Shown piece by piece: positions 40,752 through 57,278 of a stretch of 64,000 nt of DNA. The notes under the pieces were generated by a model. That model searched no databases. It saw only the letters and a program-made list of their open reading frames with translations, and had not been told where the DNA came from. Each line of letters begins with the position of its first letter. Position 1 is the stretch's first letter. Position numbers and translations under genes: made by a program. Location: assembly GCF_041260155.1 (NCBI RefSeq), contig NC_091931.1, positions 19,820,166-19,884,165 on the forward strand, in the 5' to 3' direction. The stretch comes from Ptychodera flava (lineage: Eukaryota > Hemichordata > Enteropneusta > Ptychoderidae).

Positions 40752-41895
40752 CATTTTCCCAACTTTGGATCACATATATTCTTCTCTGAAATCAACAATT
40801 ACGTTCTTAATCAACACATTTGTCACAATTAGTTGTTCTCTACATACCACAGGGCAGCTCTATTGGCCACTGGATCGCATGTGTTAAAATCCAATACATT
40901 GGACTTTTTTTTCTTGCTGGTTTTAACCAACTTTACCTGATGATGACATATGAACCTTGGCATGATAAGGGTTATGGGTTTATAAGGCCATAATATCCGT
41001 ATGTCCAAAGAATGTTGACATTTAGATGTGTAAATATTTTAGGCGTATATAATTTCCTCTCTTTTGGTCAAAACATTCTCAAAAACTGCTGGATTGATAG
41101 CTTTCAAAGGTTATTGACAGGTTTCTAGAGGTGGCATAATTTTGATTTGTGAAAATTATGAAATAACCTTATTTGAATTTTTGGGTTGATTTGATTTTTG
41201 ATTAAAAATTGGCTTTCAAATATAGTTTACAGGCTCTTAGGACCAACTACCTTCTATTTGGTGTAAATGATGAAATTTGCACAATACTTTCTTATTTTTG
41301 TCACTCAATTGATAAATAGCTGTTTTAGTCACTTTCATATTTGCCAACTACTGGTTTAGTTCCAGAACAAATTTTGTTACATTTCGTCTCATTGCAGTAA
41401 TTATAACTTGACCCTAAGAACAGTAAACCATGTGAACAGTTCAAATCTTAAATCTCTTCAAATGGGATTAAAGGCACAAACCATTTATTCTTCATAAGCC
41501 AATTCATTCTTTTTTGTGAGTTTCATTTTGGGATGTATATTGGATCCTAGCGTTGTTCAAACTGTTTGTTGTGGGAGTTTTCAAAATGTTTTGGCAATAA
41601 CTTAAAATGATACCAGGTGGATTTCAAGTATTTATGTAGGTATATTGCCAGATTTTATACTCAAATCTAATGGAGGAAAATGAATTCCATGATATTAAGA
41701 GAGTGAAGACCATTTTGATGTTGCTTAGGGTGGGACCAGTATATGACTTTAAAAAATGGAGGAATTTCTCTGCTGAACTTAATCTAGGTTGCAGATGACA
41801 CTTCCATCTTTGTTCTTGTTTTCAAGAATATGCGAAAGCGTAGATTATGCTTTTAAACTTATCTAGATAAGTTGTCAGTGTTGTTAACAGGTTTA

Positions 41896-42608
41896 GGGAC
41901 CGTCTCAGATTGTCGTCGCAGAAGTTCAAGAAACGAAATTCCTTCGTTTAGATCAAAACCCCCTCCCCCTCCCCCTAAACGAAACTTCAAAAGTGCGAAA
42001 TGTTCATATCTGCCTGAGAATACAATGTTACATTTTGCTATAGCTACTAAAGACGTATTCCCCTTGCCACATTTCAATTAAAGTAATCGATCAGATTTGA
42101 GTACTAAAGTTTCATTTTATTTTACTTTCCCTTTTTGCATTTGTTGTGCTGTCTTTGTGAACACGCAATTTCTACTTGGTAGGGGCGGTAAATAAGCGAG
42201 AAACTCTGACAAGGGGGCCCAGGCATGTTCAATCATATTAAAACGACTATGACCAGGTGCATAACAAGTGAGAATAAAGACATCTAGTAGTTAGAGCAGA
42301 CGCTTATAAATAGCACATTGAAAAATGATACTTTTTGTCTTTGTATAATTTGAAGAATGAAAGGTTTAGGATACAATGTTACTATCGGTAAATTGTGTTT
42401 GGGGCACGAACGAGATGGAAACAGTTACAAATTTGTTGGCACGAGTGTGCAGTTTTTCTTTAATTTAAAATAAACACACGAAACTTGTGATCACAAAATA
42501 AAAGTGCGAAAGTGAAGTTCACTAATTGAATGGAGGTCAAACCCCCTCCCCCCCCCTAAACGAATGAATTTCGCTTTTTGGACTTCTGCGACAATCTGAG
42601 ACGGTACC
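41896..42608. mobile_element. Harbinger-type MITE, 713 bp, TTA target duplication
   Basis: The left end GGGACCGTCTCAGATTGTCG and the inverse complement of the right end, GGTACCGTCTCAGATTGTCG, match. The arms continue through a CAGAAGT block and a CGAAATTC-TTCGTTTAG block into C-rich or G-rich runs, about 60 bases in all. TTA flanks both sides (41893-41895, 42609-42611). Three-base TWA duplications with GGG-starting ends fit the PIF/Harbinger group. No transposase is encoded. Confidence 0.75.
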
Positions 42609-42611
42609 TTA

Positions 42612-44107
<1,496 letters not shown>

Positions 44108-44845
44108 ATAGGCATCTGTTCCCCATATCCATCCAAGACATTGCTTCATTTATACATCTCTTATGCAGTAATAACCAAAGTATAAAAATCCAAATTTTTC
44201 GTAAGTTTTGTAGTTTTGTTTCGTATGTGTACCAACGTTAGAATCATGCCCCTATTGTCTGCCCGGGTCCTCAACTTTTTGTATGCAACTTTGTGGATTA
44301 TGCAAGATCATCTTCTGTTAGAGCTTTTCCAGAGTGGACCAAACCACTGAAGTAAGAGTAACTGGATATCCTAAAGCTAAGATATTTACTTGTCGGGAAG
44401 ATTCGAGTGGCTGGATATAATAACAATGCCTGTTACATGGAGTAGATTGGAGCCTGTGAATGTAGGACCTGCCAAAACGCAAAGCTGTGAGTTGACAATG
44501 TGATCTTCGAACCTGAAATACTTGCTAACATGATTGCCAACATGACTTGTGAGTGAAAGACAATCATGTTGTGGCTGCCCACTTCTTCCCATGAAGAGTT
44601 TGAAGAGCACAAGAATCCTATCAAGGACTCTGAATATGTATATGTAGCGAGTTGAAGAGACCAGTGAATCTGACCTAGTCAAATCATGCAAAACTTCAAT
44701 TTTGTCTTTTGAGGATGTACTTTTCAAGCATATGGTTTTGTAGAAGGAAATTTGAACAGTTTAGCAGGGGAACATCGTCAGTAGTCACAATGTAGTAAAT
44801 CTGTAATTCAAGGTGAAGTGTAGAGAATTGCATGTAGAGTAGTTG

Positions 44846-44851
44846 AATAAA
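44846..44851 (+). terminator. Poly(A) signal of beta-thymosin gene 1
   Basis: AATAAA lies 740 bases after the stop codon, followed by CTTTTGTGGTGTTTTGTT, a GT-rich downstream element. This gives gene 1 its own 3' end before gene 2. Confidence 0.65.
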
Positions 44852-46651
44852 CTGAACTTTACACTAACCTTTTGTGGTGTTTTGTTACTGTCTTGAGAAT
44901 GCCCAAATGTACTGTGTGATTTTAAATTTCCGTCCCCTGCCAACTATGATATCATACTTCTTTTTGGGGTTGTAGGGTTGTAGTGCACAATTGCCAGATT
45001 GAATAAGTAAGGATTGCTGCTTTTGCCTAACTAGTCACCGCAAGTTCCATTTGATGACAAATTTCTCCAACGGCCATCGATAGATTGAATATAGATTGTG
45101 GATTTTTTAAATATCAAGACCAACTTTAAACAAAATCTTTGTGAAAATGAAGAAAAAAGAAATTCCTGTATAGAAGTTAGAATTTTACAAACTGGATTTT
45201 TACTGCTGCTCGTGTGAAAACCTAGTCTTGAAAGAGTATAGGCAACTGACAAAAATTGAAAAGTACAAAGCAGTTTGGTTAAATTTTTGCATTACTACTG
45301 AAACTAGTGGTTTTAGGATATCATGTAGAGAGCAAACTCCCTAATGTCTTTGGCATTTCACATTGCTCAAGCCTTAAAAGATTTTTCTGACACCCAAGCA
45401 GGAGGAAGCAGCTTTTTAAACCTTGGTCTTGATCTTCTGCTTTGAGTGTGTGTTCTCCTGGCTTGATATATTTTTTAACTTCAAATGGTATGCATTGTTT
45501 TCCTGTTGATCCACATATGGTTTTGCTTTCGGTCTGAGGTTGCAAGTATTGTTTGAAAGATTTTGCAAGACTAATATTTTCTTCATGAAACAAGTCTTTA
45601 GGGCAGGTATGTTTGAATGCTGGTGCACATCGGGCGTCAATGAAGTAGTCAGATGGTGGAAATCCAACCCGATAAGTGAAGTTCCCATAAACCGGACTCA
45701 ATTACCACTGCATTCACATACATTCAGTTCATGGTTTGATAAAGAACCATGTTGCAGCTGCATTTTGTAAGAGTTTGGATGGTAAATGTCCCTATTTTCT
45801 GGAGAGTTTCTGAATTGGGCGATGAGTGTTCCGTTTCAAACTGTTTAGAGTACAGGAGATCCTGCTCATAGTGGGCAATAGTCAGAATAGCAAGGTGTAC
45901 ATATTGCCTGAAATTAGGCTGATTATCAAAATTTCCGCAGTTCAATTTTTGTGAAAAATGTGGCAATTGCACAAGCTGTTAAAAGCACCTATCGAAATCT
46001 GATTGTAATTTTAATTTACTATAATTGTAGTCTGAAACAGGTTTTAGAGAACCATACAATCTGTTGATATTGAGACAGAATTCTTGTTGAGACAATTACA
46101 ATGATTTAAGCTCAAGGCAAAATTGCCTAAATATGTAAAGTTTTGTATTGTGAGTAATCTAGTTTAGCACAACCCATGGAAAGCTGACAACATGTACACA
46201 AAGTTGCCTGTGTTGAAATGTCACATAAATTACATATTTGCAATAGGATGCAAGCTGTTCTTACACTCAAATGGAAAGTCCTACAATTCTTGCTATTTAG
46301 TATAATGATTATACTCTGTTATTGAGACCTAGCAGTATAGTATCCACCATTTAATTGGTTAAGTATACTTTCCGTGAGCATGCTCAGTAGAAACTAAAAC
46401 ATGGCTGGCCAAGCTCTACTACCACACTGGCTTAGCAGTCCAATCTCTGAGGATTCTTAAGGCAGACAGTACAATTACGCTTCGGCCATTCTCATAATCT
46501 ATAAAATTGTGATATATATTTTAGCCCCAGCGAGGAACTATTTGCCCAAGTGCAGGTTACAATTTTCCGGCAAATCATAACCTTGACACATGGAACAGGC
46601 TAAAACTGTACTTATTGAAATCTCCGGATAATGAAGGAGCAAGCCCAGAAG

Positions 46652-46724
46652 TAGCTCTGCATGGCAGGGCTCCGGTGGGAGGCCATATAACGCCGGTAAC
46701 ACACAGCCCTGCCACGCAGAGCTA
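46652..46724. repeat. Hairpin-forming inverted repeat, 20-bp arms
   Basis: The arm TAGCTCTGCATGGCAGGGCT (46652-46671) pairs with AGCCCTGCCACGCAGAGCTA (46705-46724) with a single mismatched pair and a 33-base loop. The GC-rich stem is distinct from the AT-rich surroundings. Confidence 0.85.
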
Positions 46725-47188
46725 GCCAAAAAGTTGAACGTAAGAGGACTGGACAGACAGACTGAAAGCTGTGTAGGCAACATCGGCAACCAGAAAGTTG
46801 ATTTGACTTACGTAGTGGAAGGCTGGTTTGATTAATTTGGTGATGAACAGAGGCCGTGCTGACTTTGGTGGGAGTGATCGCACTCAACATTTTATCAATA
46901 ACGCCATGTGAGTTTTGTGCACATCTCTTGGGGATCAAGGTAACTCCTTCCTGTATGCCAAATACGATGATGTCATCTTATGAATAAAAGATCAGTAAAT
47001 ACAAACATCTCATCAATAATTTATAGCAATGCAGATCGTGCAAGAAAGCCAAGTCTGTAATTCCGAGAGAAACCGCTTGTATAGCGTTCACCCCACTCAT
47101 GCGTTGCACATGAAAACAGAACACGAATCATCACGTTCAGCTCACTCAAACATTCTCAAATCACAGACTTGAACCCAGTCTGTATAAT

Positions 47189-47210
47189 CATGGACGTAAT
47201 TACGTCCATG
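47189..47210. repeat. Perfect 22-bp palindrome
   Basis: CATGGACGTAA followed by TTACGTCCATG has no loop. It contains two ACGT cores. No function is inferred. Confidence 0.9.
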
Positions 47211-47889
47211 GCTTAATCATCATGGAATCGAAAAATCTTAATCCATATTTATAATCTGTAAACAAAAAGTGTATACAGAAAATCCTGTTACTGCGTGAAT
47301 TTGGCATATTTGCATAATGTAGAGTTAAGCAACGTGAGAAGGTATGCGATACTACGTTAACAGGAAGATGTGAGTTACCTGCATTACACTTTAAGCTCGT
47401 TAATTGATGTGTTTTAGAGACCCGTGAATGAGAAAGCCTCTCTTGATCGAGATAATAACCAGGTTTGTTTCACAGGAAATGGCCAAAATACTGCCAGTTA
47501 CATGTCCCTCGCTTCTATTGTCTATGATTACTGCAACCTTCATTGGTACAAATGTAATGGAATTCTGGGCAATTTATTGTGCTGTGCAGTGTCTGTTGCC
47601 ACAGTGTCCGTGACATGTATATCCATCAGTCTGTTTGTAGATGGATTTTGCTCCAGTCGCAAGTTAAAAACCACTGGGCAGAATGTCATGCAGGTACATA
47701 CCATCCTATAAAAGGGAAGATTTAGATCTGATTAGATTTGATGTATATGGTATGCAAGATTGATGGTTATTTGCATAATTCAAGAATTTGTTTCGTTGTC
47801 TATACCTCTAAAATTACTCTACAAAATATGATGAAACTATACAGGTACTCATGGTCTGACTGCCGAAAATTTGATGGATGTGGCTCTCG

Positions 47890-48700
47890 GATTTTAAGCA
47901 ACATTTGCATATTCAATGAGATTTTGTCCATATCAATACTGAGGCCATATCAATACTGATAGCACGGATTTTGACTGGACCTCTGCTATATAGTGTAGTA
48001 TAAACATGAGTTTTTATTACCAGCTCATTTGTATATTTAATGAATTTCTGTAATAAGGCTATATATCAACACTGAGTGCACTGATTTGGACTACCTCTGC
48101 TATTCATTGGTCTTACGGAGGTCTCATTGTCTTGAAAGGTTTTTTGAGCATGCGATTCTTATTACAAGCTTGTTTGCATATTTAATGAATTCTTGCAAGT
48201 AGACTCTATATCAATAATCAGTGCACTTAATTTAATGTGACCTCTGCTATTAGCTGATCATACCTGTTAGTTGTAAAGTTTGATTAGCCTGACGTTCTAA
48301 TTAATAGCACATCCCATATTTAGTGAAATTCTGTAATTAGGCTATATATCAATATTCAGTGCACTGATTTTAGGTGGACCTCTACTATTAGTTGATGATA
48401 CCTAGTGTTTGTTTTCAAAAAAAGTTTGATAAGCCTGATATTCTGATTAATTCCATATTTAAAGAAATTCTGTAATAATGCCATACATCAAAACTGAATG
48501 TACTGCAATTGCTTGAACTTCTTGGTAATGTTTGAAATTCTATGATTAATTTATGCTAAAAGTTTGAAGTACTAATTAATAGTTATTCACATTTTTTTCA
48601 ATGGAATTCTGTAATTAGACCGTATGTCAAAGTGAATCTACTGAATGTGATCAGACTTCTAAGCTACAGCATACTTCATACTGGCAGTTTGATGATCATG
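47890..48700. repeat. Diverged tandem repeat, period about 140 bp
   Basis: Five units are recognisable by TTTAxTGAATTTCTGTAAT, CTATATATCAA, CAGTGCACTGATTT and GACCTCTGCTATT. The TTCTGTAAT anchors fall at about 48046, 48190, 48328, 48466 and 48606 (spacing 138-144). A partial unit precedes them near 47918. Divergence increases to the right. Confidence 0.8.
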
Positions 48701-48771
48701 AGATATACATAATGAGTTAGTTTGCATACCTATAAATTACTCAAAGTTTGTAGTCCAAATATGAAAGCTTA

Positions 48772-49196
48772 CAGAGAACGCCACATTAACCCATCAAGCC
48801 ATTTAGCAAAATGCCTTGTAAAACAGAGAGTCATTTGGCCAGATAACAAGTAAATTGGCGGTCAACTTCAGTGGTCTGGTACAGCGATTGTAACACAAAA
48901 GTCAGCAGGAAGCCCAACTCTGGCCATAAAATTGATACTGATACTACAGGCTGCGTAAACATCGCACAGTGGTACAAACCATTTCTCTCATGGTGTATCT
49001 TAGAAAATAAACTGAATCGAATGAAGAATAATTCACAATTGACACCGATTGAGATTACCCGCTGATTTTAGTGTTTGCAATTGCTGTACCCAACCAGTGA
49101 AGTTGATCGCCAATTTATTTGTTATCTGGCCAAATGACTCCCTGTCTCACTAGGCATTTTGCTAAATGGCTTGACGGGTTAATGTGGTGTTCTCTG
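48772..49196. mobile_element. Foldback MITE, 425 bp, TA target duplication
   Basis: The left arm starts CAGAGAACGCCACATTAACC; the inverse complement of the right arm starts CAGAGAACACCACATTAACC. The arms stay aligned for about 120 bases, sharing AAGCCATTTAGCAAAATGCC and GGCCAGATAACAA. TA flanks both ends (48770-48771, 49197-49198), as for Tc1/mariner-type elements. No transposase is encoded. Confidence 0.85.
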
Positions 49197-49721
49197 TAAT
49201 ACTCTGAACAAAGCATTGATAAATGGCATGTGTTTACCTCAAACATAAGTATGATAAAAAGCATTAAGTTTGTGTATAGTATACACAAGTATGGATAGAC
49301 AGCAATATTTGTGTTTTTGCTTTCGTATCATGTTTCTAATGCATTCCCCTAGGCTCATGGTGTTCAACTAAGTCATACTTTTGATCACAACCTGAAGTTG
49401 TCAAATTGAAGATTGTTCTGGGTCAGTTTCAGTCAGTTGATGACGATACAGACCACTTTATCATAAACAAGTTACCATTGAATCCCATAGTGCGCATGAT
49501 GTTTGATACTTGAGGTATGTAATGTTTATGGACTGTATATGCCTTTTTGGGCCCTAGGTAGTACAGTGGAAGGGACCCCTTCTGCCATGCTAACGAGGGC
49601 CCAAAAAGCCGTGAATGGCCCATGATGGTTTTTATCTTTGAAGACATGTCATGACATAATGGCACATTTTTTTGTACAGGAATAATAGGACTCTGTCAAA
49701 GTATATAGAATAACAGAATAA

Positions 49722-52160
<2,439 letters not shown>

Positions 52161-52554
52161 GAAGAGTATGCTTCGCAAACAAAGTTCACAAGTACAAGCT
52201 CTGGACTCAAGTTTCCTGTAGTGTTCTGTGTTGACATGGTGTCCTTTAATTTTCTCTCTGGCAAGAAGCTTCGAAGTTTTCCGGAAAGCTGAGACTCTTG
52301 AACATACACCCGTGGTTGTGTGACAGATATGCTATTTATACAAATCTTTCTTTTTCACGTTTAAAAATGACTGCTGATTAGTTCTTTATGTACTGATTAA
52401 AAGTTGAAAGAGTTGTATAGTTCTGGTGGTTCTCCATTGTTCATAAATTGTTGATAGCAGCATGTTGCTTTTCTGTAAACTGCCTTTGCATACCATGTGT
52501 CATGTGATAACTTTGTCCTGTATGATGACCATTGAAAACATGGAATAGAACTGA

Positions 52555-52560
52555 AATAAA
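52555..52560 (+). terminator. Poly(A) signal of beta-thymosin gene 2
   Basis: AATAAA about 395 bases after the stop codon, followed by TTTCCTTTTGTCATATTTTT. Confidence 0.6.
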
Positions 52561-53166
52561 TCACTGAACATAAACATTTCCTTTTGTCATATTTTTATTT
52601 AAAATCACAGAAATAACAGTAGATTTCCAAATCTTTTACAGACATTTTTAAAAGTTGGTTGACATGTTTTCACATTTCAAGAAGAAAATTCCAAGTATAT
52701 AAAAGAAGTCTGACTCTCTGTTAACTTACCAGAGGCTACCTTCATATATAATGGTTAGGCTGGAAAGGGTTAAGTATGAACTGAAACTCATAAAGCCAAT
52801 TTTGTGCTAATTTTGTATTAATAAGATGAATTTAGGCCTCACTTTCAGGGAATGTGATCAGATTTAAAATCATTTGAGATATTTGTATGTGTTGACGGAG
52901 AGATGAAATCTATGGCAATAGTAGATCTTTGGTAAATTTGCTGTGTACGGCCATATGATGGGAGACCTTGCCAAGGTCCTACTACATGCCCATGATAGAC
53001 CTTGGCAAGGTTACCGACCCCTGTTCAGTATAAATACTGCATCGCACATTGGCAGTGTCCACATTTTTGCAAGAAATTTATATTCCACCAAATTACACTT
53101 TAATAATTGCAGGAAAAGATGCTCACCTTTTGCAATCTTTTATCAGCTAGGGGCAGTATGAATTAC

Positions 53167-53172
53167 TTTATT
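53167..53172 (-). terminator. Candidate poly(A) signal of DIS3
   Basis: AATAAA on the minus strand, about 740 bases after the DIS3 stop. If used, the TTAA-type MITE at 53221-53570 would be part of the DIS3 3' UTR. Confidence 0.3.
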
Positions 53173-53220
53173 ATTACATAAGATGAAAAGCAAACGTAAG
53201 ATGCTATAAAATTAATTTAA

Positions 53221-53570
53221 GGTAATATGCGCCTTGATGGTGAAAGACTTAAACTTTTGCTCAAACTTTCCTAAACGAAACTTTCAGTCATTCTCTTACC
53301 AAATCAACAATAAAAATCAGGGGTCATCGCGCAAATTTTTGAATTGGCGAAACAAATAACCCAACAATTTGCGATTTTTGAAATTCAAAATGGCTGCCAT
53401 CCCTGTGTTAACTCTATGGGGTAAAAATAAAATTTTGGATTTTCATAAAACTAAGACTGAAAATTTTTCTTTGTCCAAGAGCTTTAAAATGAACCCCCAC
53501 AAGTGGTAGATCAGAAAAGAATTGTAAAAGTTTCAGAGACCGAATAGCTGTCCCCGAGGCACGATCTACC
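53221..53570 (+). mobile_element. TTAA-type MITE, best-preserved copy, 350 bp
   Basis: Exact TTAA lies on both sides (53217-53220 and 53571-53574). The ends are GGTAATATGCGCCTTGATGG and, inverted, GGTAGATCGTGCCTCGGGGA. Internal landmarks are TTGCTCAAACTTTCCT, TTCAAAATGGCTGCCATCCC and CCACAAGTGGTAGAT. No ORF. It is the reference for the other copies in this window. Confidence 0.85.
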
Positions 53571-53910
53571 TTAAATGAGATTTTGGAAGCCAGCAGGTCA
53601 TAGAAGTGCTATCTTATGTATTAAGTATGTTTATGATGTAGTAAACAGTTACAGGGGAACATGGTAGAGACAAGACTACGCCAATAACAACAGAAGAAGA
53701 AAATACCTGTTGCCATGGATGATAAGCTCACAGAATAAGGCAGCTTACAGGGTGGCTACGATGTAATGAAGCTTCTAAATTATGACGGGAACGTTTAGTA
53801 CAAAAACTTCTAAAAATGCAACAGTATCTGTCACAATTACTGAAATGTTAGAAAGAGGGTATGTTGGCTATTTTGTCTTGGTGGACTGCAAATCAACAGG
53901 TGTCCCCACT

Positions 53911-54774
53911 CTAATTCTGTTTGGCTTTCTTTGCTGCCGGTTCTTCGCCTCCAGGTGAACTGCTTGACTGATCAGTTGGTGAAACGCTGAAGCCAGCCAC
54001 CTGAATGCAAAAATACTTTGGTGTCAGATAGATGTATGTTTAAATTTGTGTAGTTCTATCATGGAAAGAACTTCACTGATATTCTCATCTGATGTTGAGC
54101 CTACATTTAATTTACATTTTGCTCTATTACATGCCTTGCATATTGAACGCCACGTGCCAATAGGTTTCAATGGTAAATTGTGGGTGATGTACATGTAGTG
54201 TGGGCCGCATAGTCACCATTTGACTGAAACTAACCAGAAAGTTTTTTTAACTTTACAACTTTGGGCTTAAAAAATTAACTACATGATTAGCTGGTGTTTT
54301 ACAAAATTATGAAAGAAAAATCAAACCGCATAGAAAGAGAAGTAGATGTATGCATGTGGCGTTTGATGATAGCAATCAGTCTATTTTTTTTTACAGATTT
54401 TTGTCTTTAATGGAAATAAAGCATATGACTGTTGTTTGCATATAAACCCCAAAATTTGGAGGGAAAACTGCGAGAGAGGCATGTAATAAAAACAGCCCAA
54501 ACAACTTTCCTCCTTACGTCAGGCAAATTGTCACCTACCCTAAGGCTTATAATCCCTTGTTTGGGCAATAATGTAATGCTTTATCATTTCAGAAAATCGC
54601 ATGTTAATGAAATTGTGCAAACTTTTAAAAATGATTTAACACTTTACTCACCAAAGGCTGGACCAATTTAAGCTGCAATTTCTGATGTTGAATGTTTGAT
54701 TTATCAATACTGATCTGCACTATCACACGATCAAAAACTCTGAATTTCACTTCCCCAGCAGACTGTGAGCTTTC
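53911..54774 (-). CDS. DIS3: DIS3/RRP44 exosome exoribonuclease, last two exons (partial)
   Basis: Exons 54774-54652 (41 residues) and 54000-53911 (29 residues and TAG), phase 0, with good borders. The first encodes EVKFRVFDRVIVQISIDKSN followed by IQHQKLQLKLVQP. This matches the end of the C-terminal S1 domain of DIS3 (human has a VFDKVKVKI and SSNLQHQKIRMSLVEP stretch, from memory). The second is a Ser/Pro-rich tail ending in a basic AAKKAKQN, like the lysine-rich human terminus. DIS3 is the processive 3'-5' RNase II-type nuclease, with an additional PIN endonuclease, of the RNA exosome. The catalytic exons are not in the window. Confidence 0.85.
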
Positions 54775-56938
54775 CTGTCGAGAATAACAGATACGGTTAT
54801 TGTGTTAAGGCAGTAAACTATTCACATGACCCACTTCTGAGAGAGAGTGCATATGGTTTGACGTAAATCTAAATTGCATTTTTGTGTACTTGGCATACTT
54901 TATACTGATGTATATCAAAACACTTCCAAGTGACAAGCCAGTTAATGTATACCCATGTAAACTTTAATCACATGATCTGCCTTAAAATAATTGGATTTCA
55001 AACATAACAATGACAACTTTGCTTCTTCCAACAAAATTTGCCATCTTTCTTGGTCTTATGAAAGACTGCGTAGTGAACAAAATCTGCAACCTGTAGACAA
55101 TAACAGTGATGTCAATGTCACAAAAAAAATTCTTAGAATGTAGCTTACTGTCAGTTACCTTGGCAATCTCTGTTAAAAATAATAAACTTAGGAATTTCTA
55201 TTTTGGTGTTATGGGTGAAAACACCAGAAGCATCCACAAATCAAAGATTTCATGTGATAAAATGACAATCAGTTTGTTCCATTTCAAATTTTCACATTTT
55301 GACTGTCAGACATTCGTACATCCTTAACTTGCGAACATGGCATTTTTATGAATAGAAGTGGAATTTGTCTTCAGAAAATTGATCAACAGAAGCGAGGCAG
55401 CTACTCTAGCATTAGTTTCATATCAGGCCTGTTTGATGAATTGTTTTTGGCAGTTTCTGTCCAATACAGTACTCGAATTTCATTTTCCTGTACCTTGAAT
55501 ATTTATAATCTGTAACAGTACTTATTTGGGATGCTAATGGCGAAATAATCTTGTTTATGGAGACCCCATTAATATCACATGTCCATAACATAGACATTAA
55601 TGCTCATATAATGGCATATACAGTGTGTACCAGAAGAATCGTGTCAGTTCATTGTTAACCTAAGAGGAGTCCAGATTATGAAAAAATCGCATACACGGAA
55701 TATAATCGTGTCTGCAAGTTTTCCTATGTATTGTAACCAAGGAATATCTAAAGTGTACATACGCCTGATTCGTTTCATTTCAAGCTATGTTTTTCTTTAA
55801 CGTGCTTCTCCATTGCCAAGCTGATCTTACATCTGGGAAAATTCACATTTTGAGTCTAGTTCTGCCATTGTCAATCAGTGACCTTCCTCATTAAATCTCA
55901 ATGTAGAGCTGTACAATTTGTAGGTGGAAAACTATACATGGGAAGCACAAAGTGATATTGATGATGTAAGGTATTACAAGTATATTGTAGTAGAGTTGGC
56001 AGTCCAGACACTTCAATGACTGAGTCAATGCTTTGCCTCGTTACGGCTGATTTTTATAACTTGCCAGATGTGCATTCAAAGATTATATAAAACTGTATCA
56101 ATGAACTTTGCAAAATACAGTTTCAAAAATTTCAGATTTTTATCAAAATCATTTCATATCAATTTAGGATTTCAATTTGCTATATGATTGAGTGAAAATA
56201 ACGTGACCCACAGGATTTCAATTATCGACTCTTACAAGAACATTTTAAATGCAGTCTGTACCTTAATAATAACACATGGCATGCTTTCTTTTACAGAATG
56301 CAGGATAAGACTTGCTGTTTCTGCGTATTCCTAACAGGAATTTTCGCTCACAAAAAGTGCAAGCAGGAAAATTCTCTTAGAATTGAAACCTTCAGACATT
56401 TTAATTCTGTTTAGGGTATTATCACTCTACATGTTCACATCCACTGTCTCCTAAGCCATCATGTGGTACTTCTGTGATGTAATGTGCATACAACACAAAT
56501 TAACTATAAAGCCAAATATTTTAAAATGTGCTTTCACCAAACATTGCTGATACTGGAGCAATCTAAGGTGTGAGTGTCTCATTTCACACATCTGGTTGAT
56601 GGCTGCATCTACTCTGCAAACCACATCTTAGGCCCTTGTCTTATACCTTTTTACAGAAGCATTTATTTGTCACAGTGAAATACAGGAATTCTAATTTCAA
56701 GCGAATCTAGTGATTTCTTGTCTAGACGTACGTCTGCACAGTGAAGCTGGAAGCAGTCCCTTGATTTGCTGATTCAAATCTATCTCCATTTCATGTGACA
56801 GCAAATTCAGGTGTTTTAGTTCCATGTTTCTATCTTTGTGAATTTCCATGCCAGGGAAAATATAACCTTTTGCTTCAGCAAGCTGGGTGCGCAGAATTAA
56901 ATATCAGTTTAAATAGAGTACATATATGTATGCATTAA

Positions 56939-57278
56939 GGTAGTATGTACCTTAGACAGTGAAAGACTTAATTTTTGCTCAAACTTTCCTCAAAGAATAT
57001 TTCAATCATTCTCTTTCAAATCAAGAATAAGAATCTGGGTTTACCATGCAAATTTTGGAACTAGAGAAACAAATTACTCAAGATCACTGATATTTGAAAT
57101 TCAAAATGGCCGCCATCCCTGTATTAACTGTACAGATAAAAAATAATATTTTGATTTTCGATAAACTAGGCTGATGAAAAGTTTTCTTACACCAAGAGCT
57201 TTTAAATGAACCCCACAAGTGGTAGATTAGAAATGAATTGAAAAGTCCGAAGATCTGTCCCCGAGGCACATTGTACCT
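56939..57278 (+). mobile_element. TTAA-type MITE copy, 340 bp
   Basis: TTAA (56935-56938) precedes GGTAGTATGTACCTTAGACAG; the right end TTGTACCT is followed by TTAA (57279-57282). It aligns with 53221-53570 along its length, in the same orientation, with many substitutions and small gaps. Confidence 0.82.

Larger units (their letters stand above)
38494..41895. other. Intergenic or first-intron sequence with poly-G tracts
   Basis: No coding exon seen. It contains three long G runs and the CCCTTTTCCTGCC-family repeats listed separately. Confidence 0.5.
44852..47890. other. Intergenic stretch between the beta-thymosin genes
   Basis: No recognised gene. The minus-strand open frame at 45321-45701 (126 residues, starting MSPVYGNFTYRVG) is the longest here; I do not recognise it and see no splice signals or repeat domain. 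A hairpin at 46652-46724 and a 22-bp palindrome at 47189-47210 are listed separately. Confidence 0.5.

Noticed and set aside
48871-49065. 64-residue open frame
   Set aside because: Lies in the loop of the TA-flanked foldback MITE.
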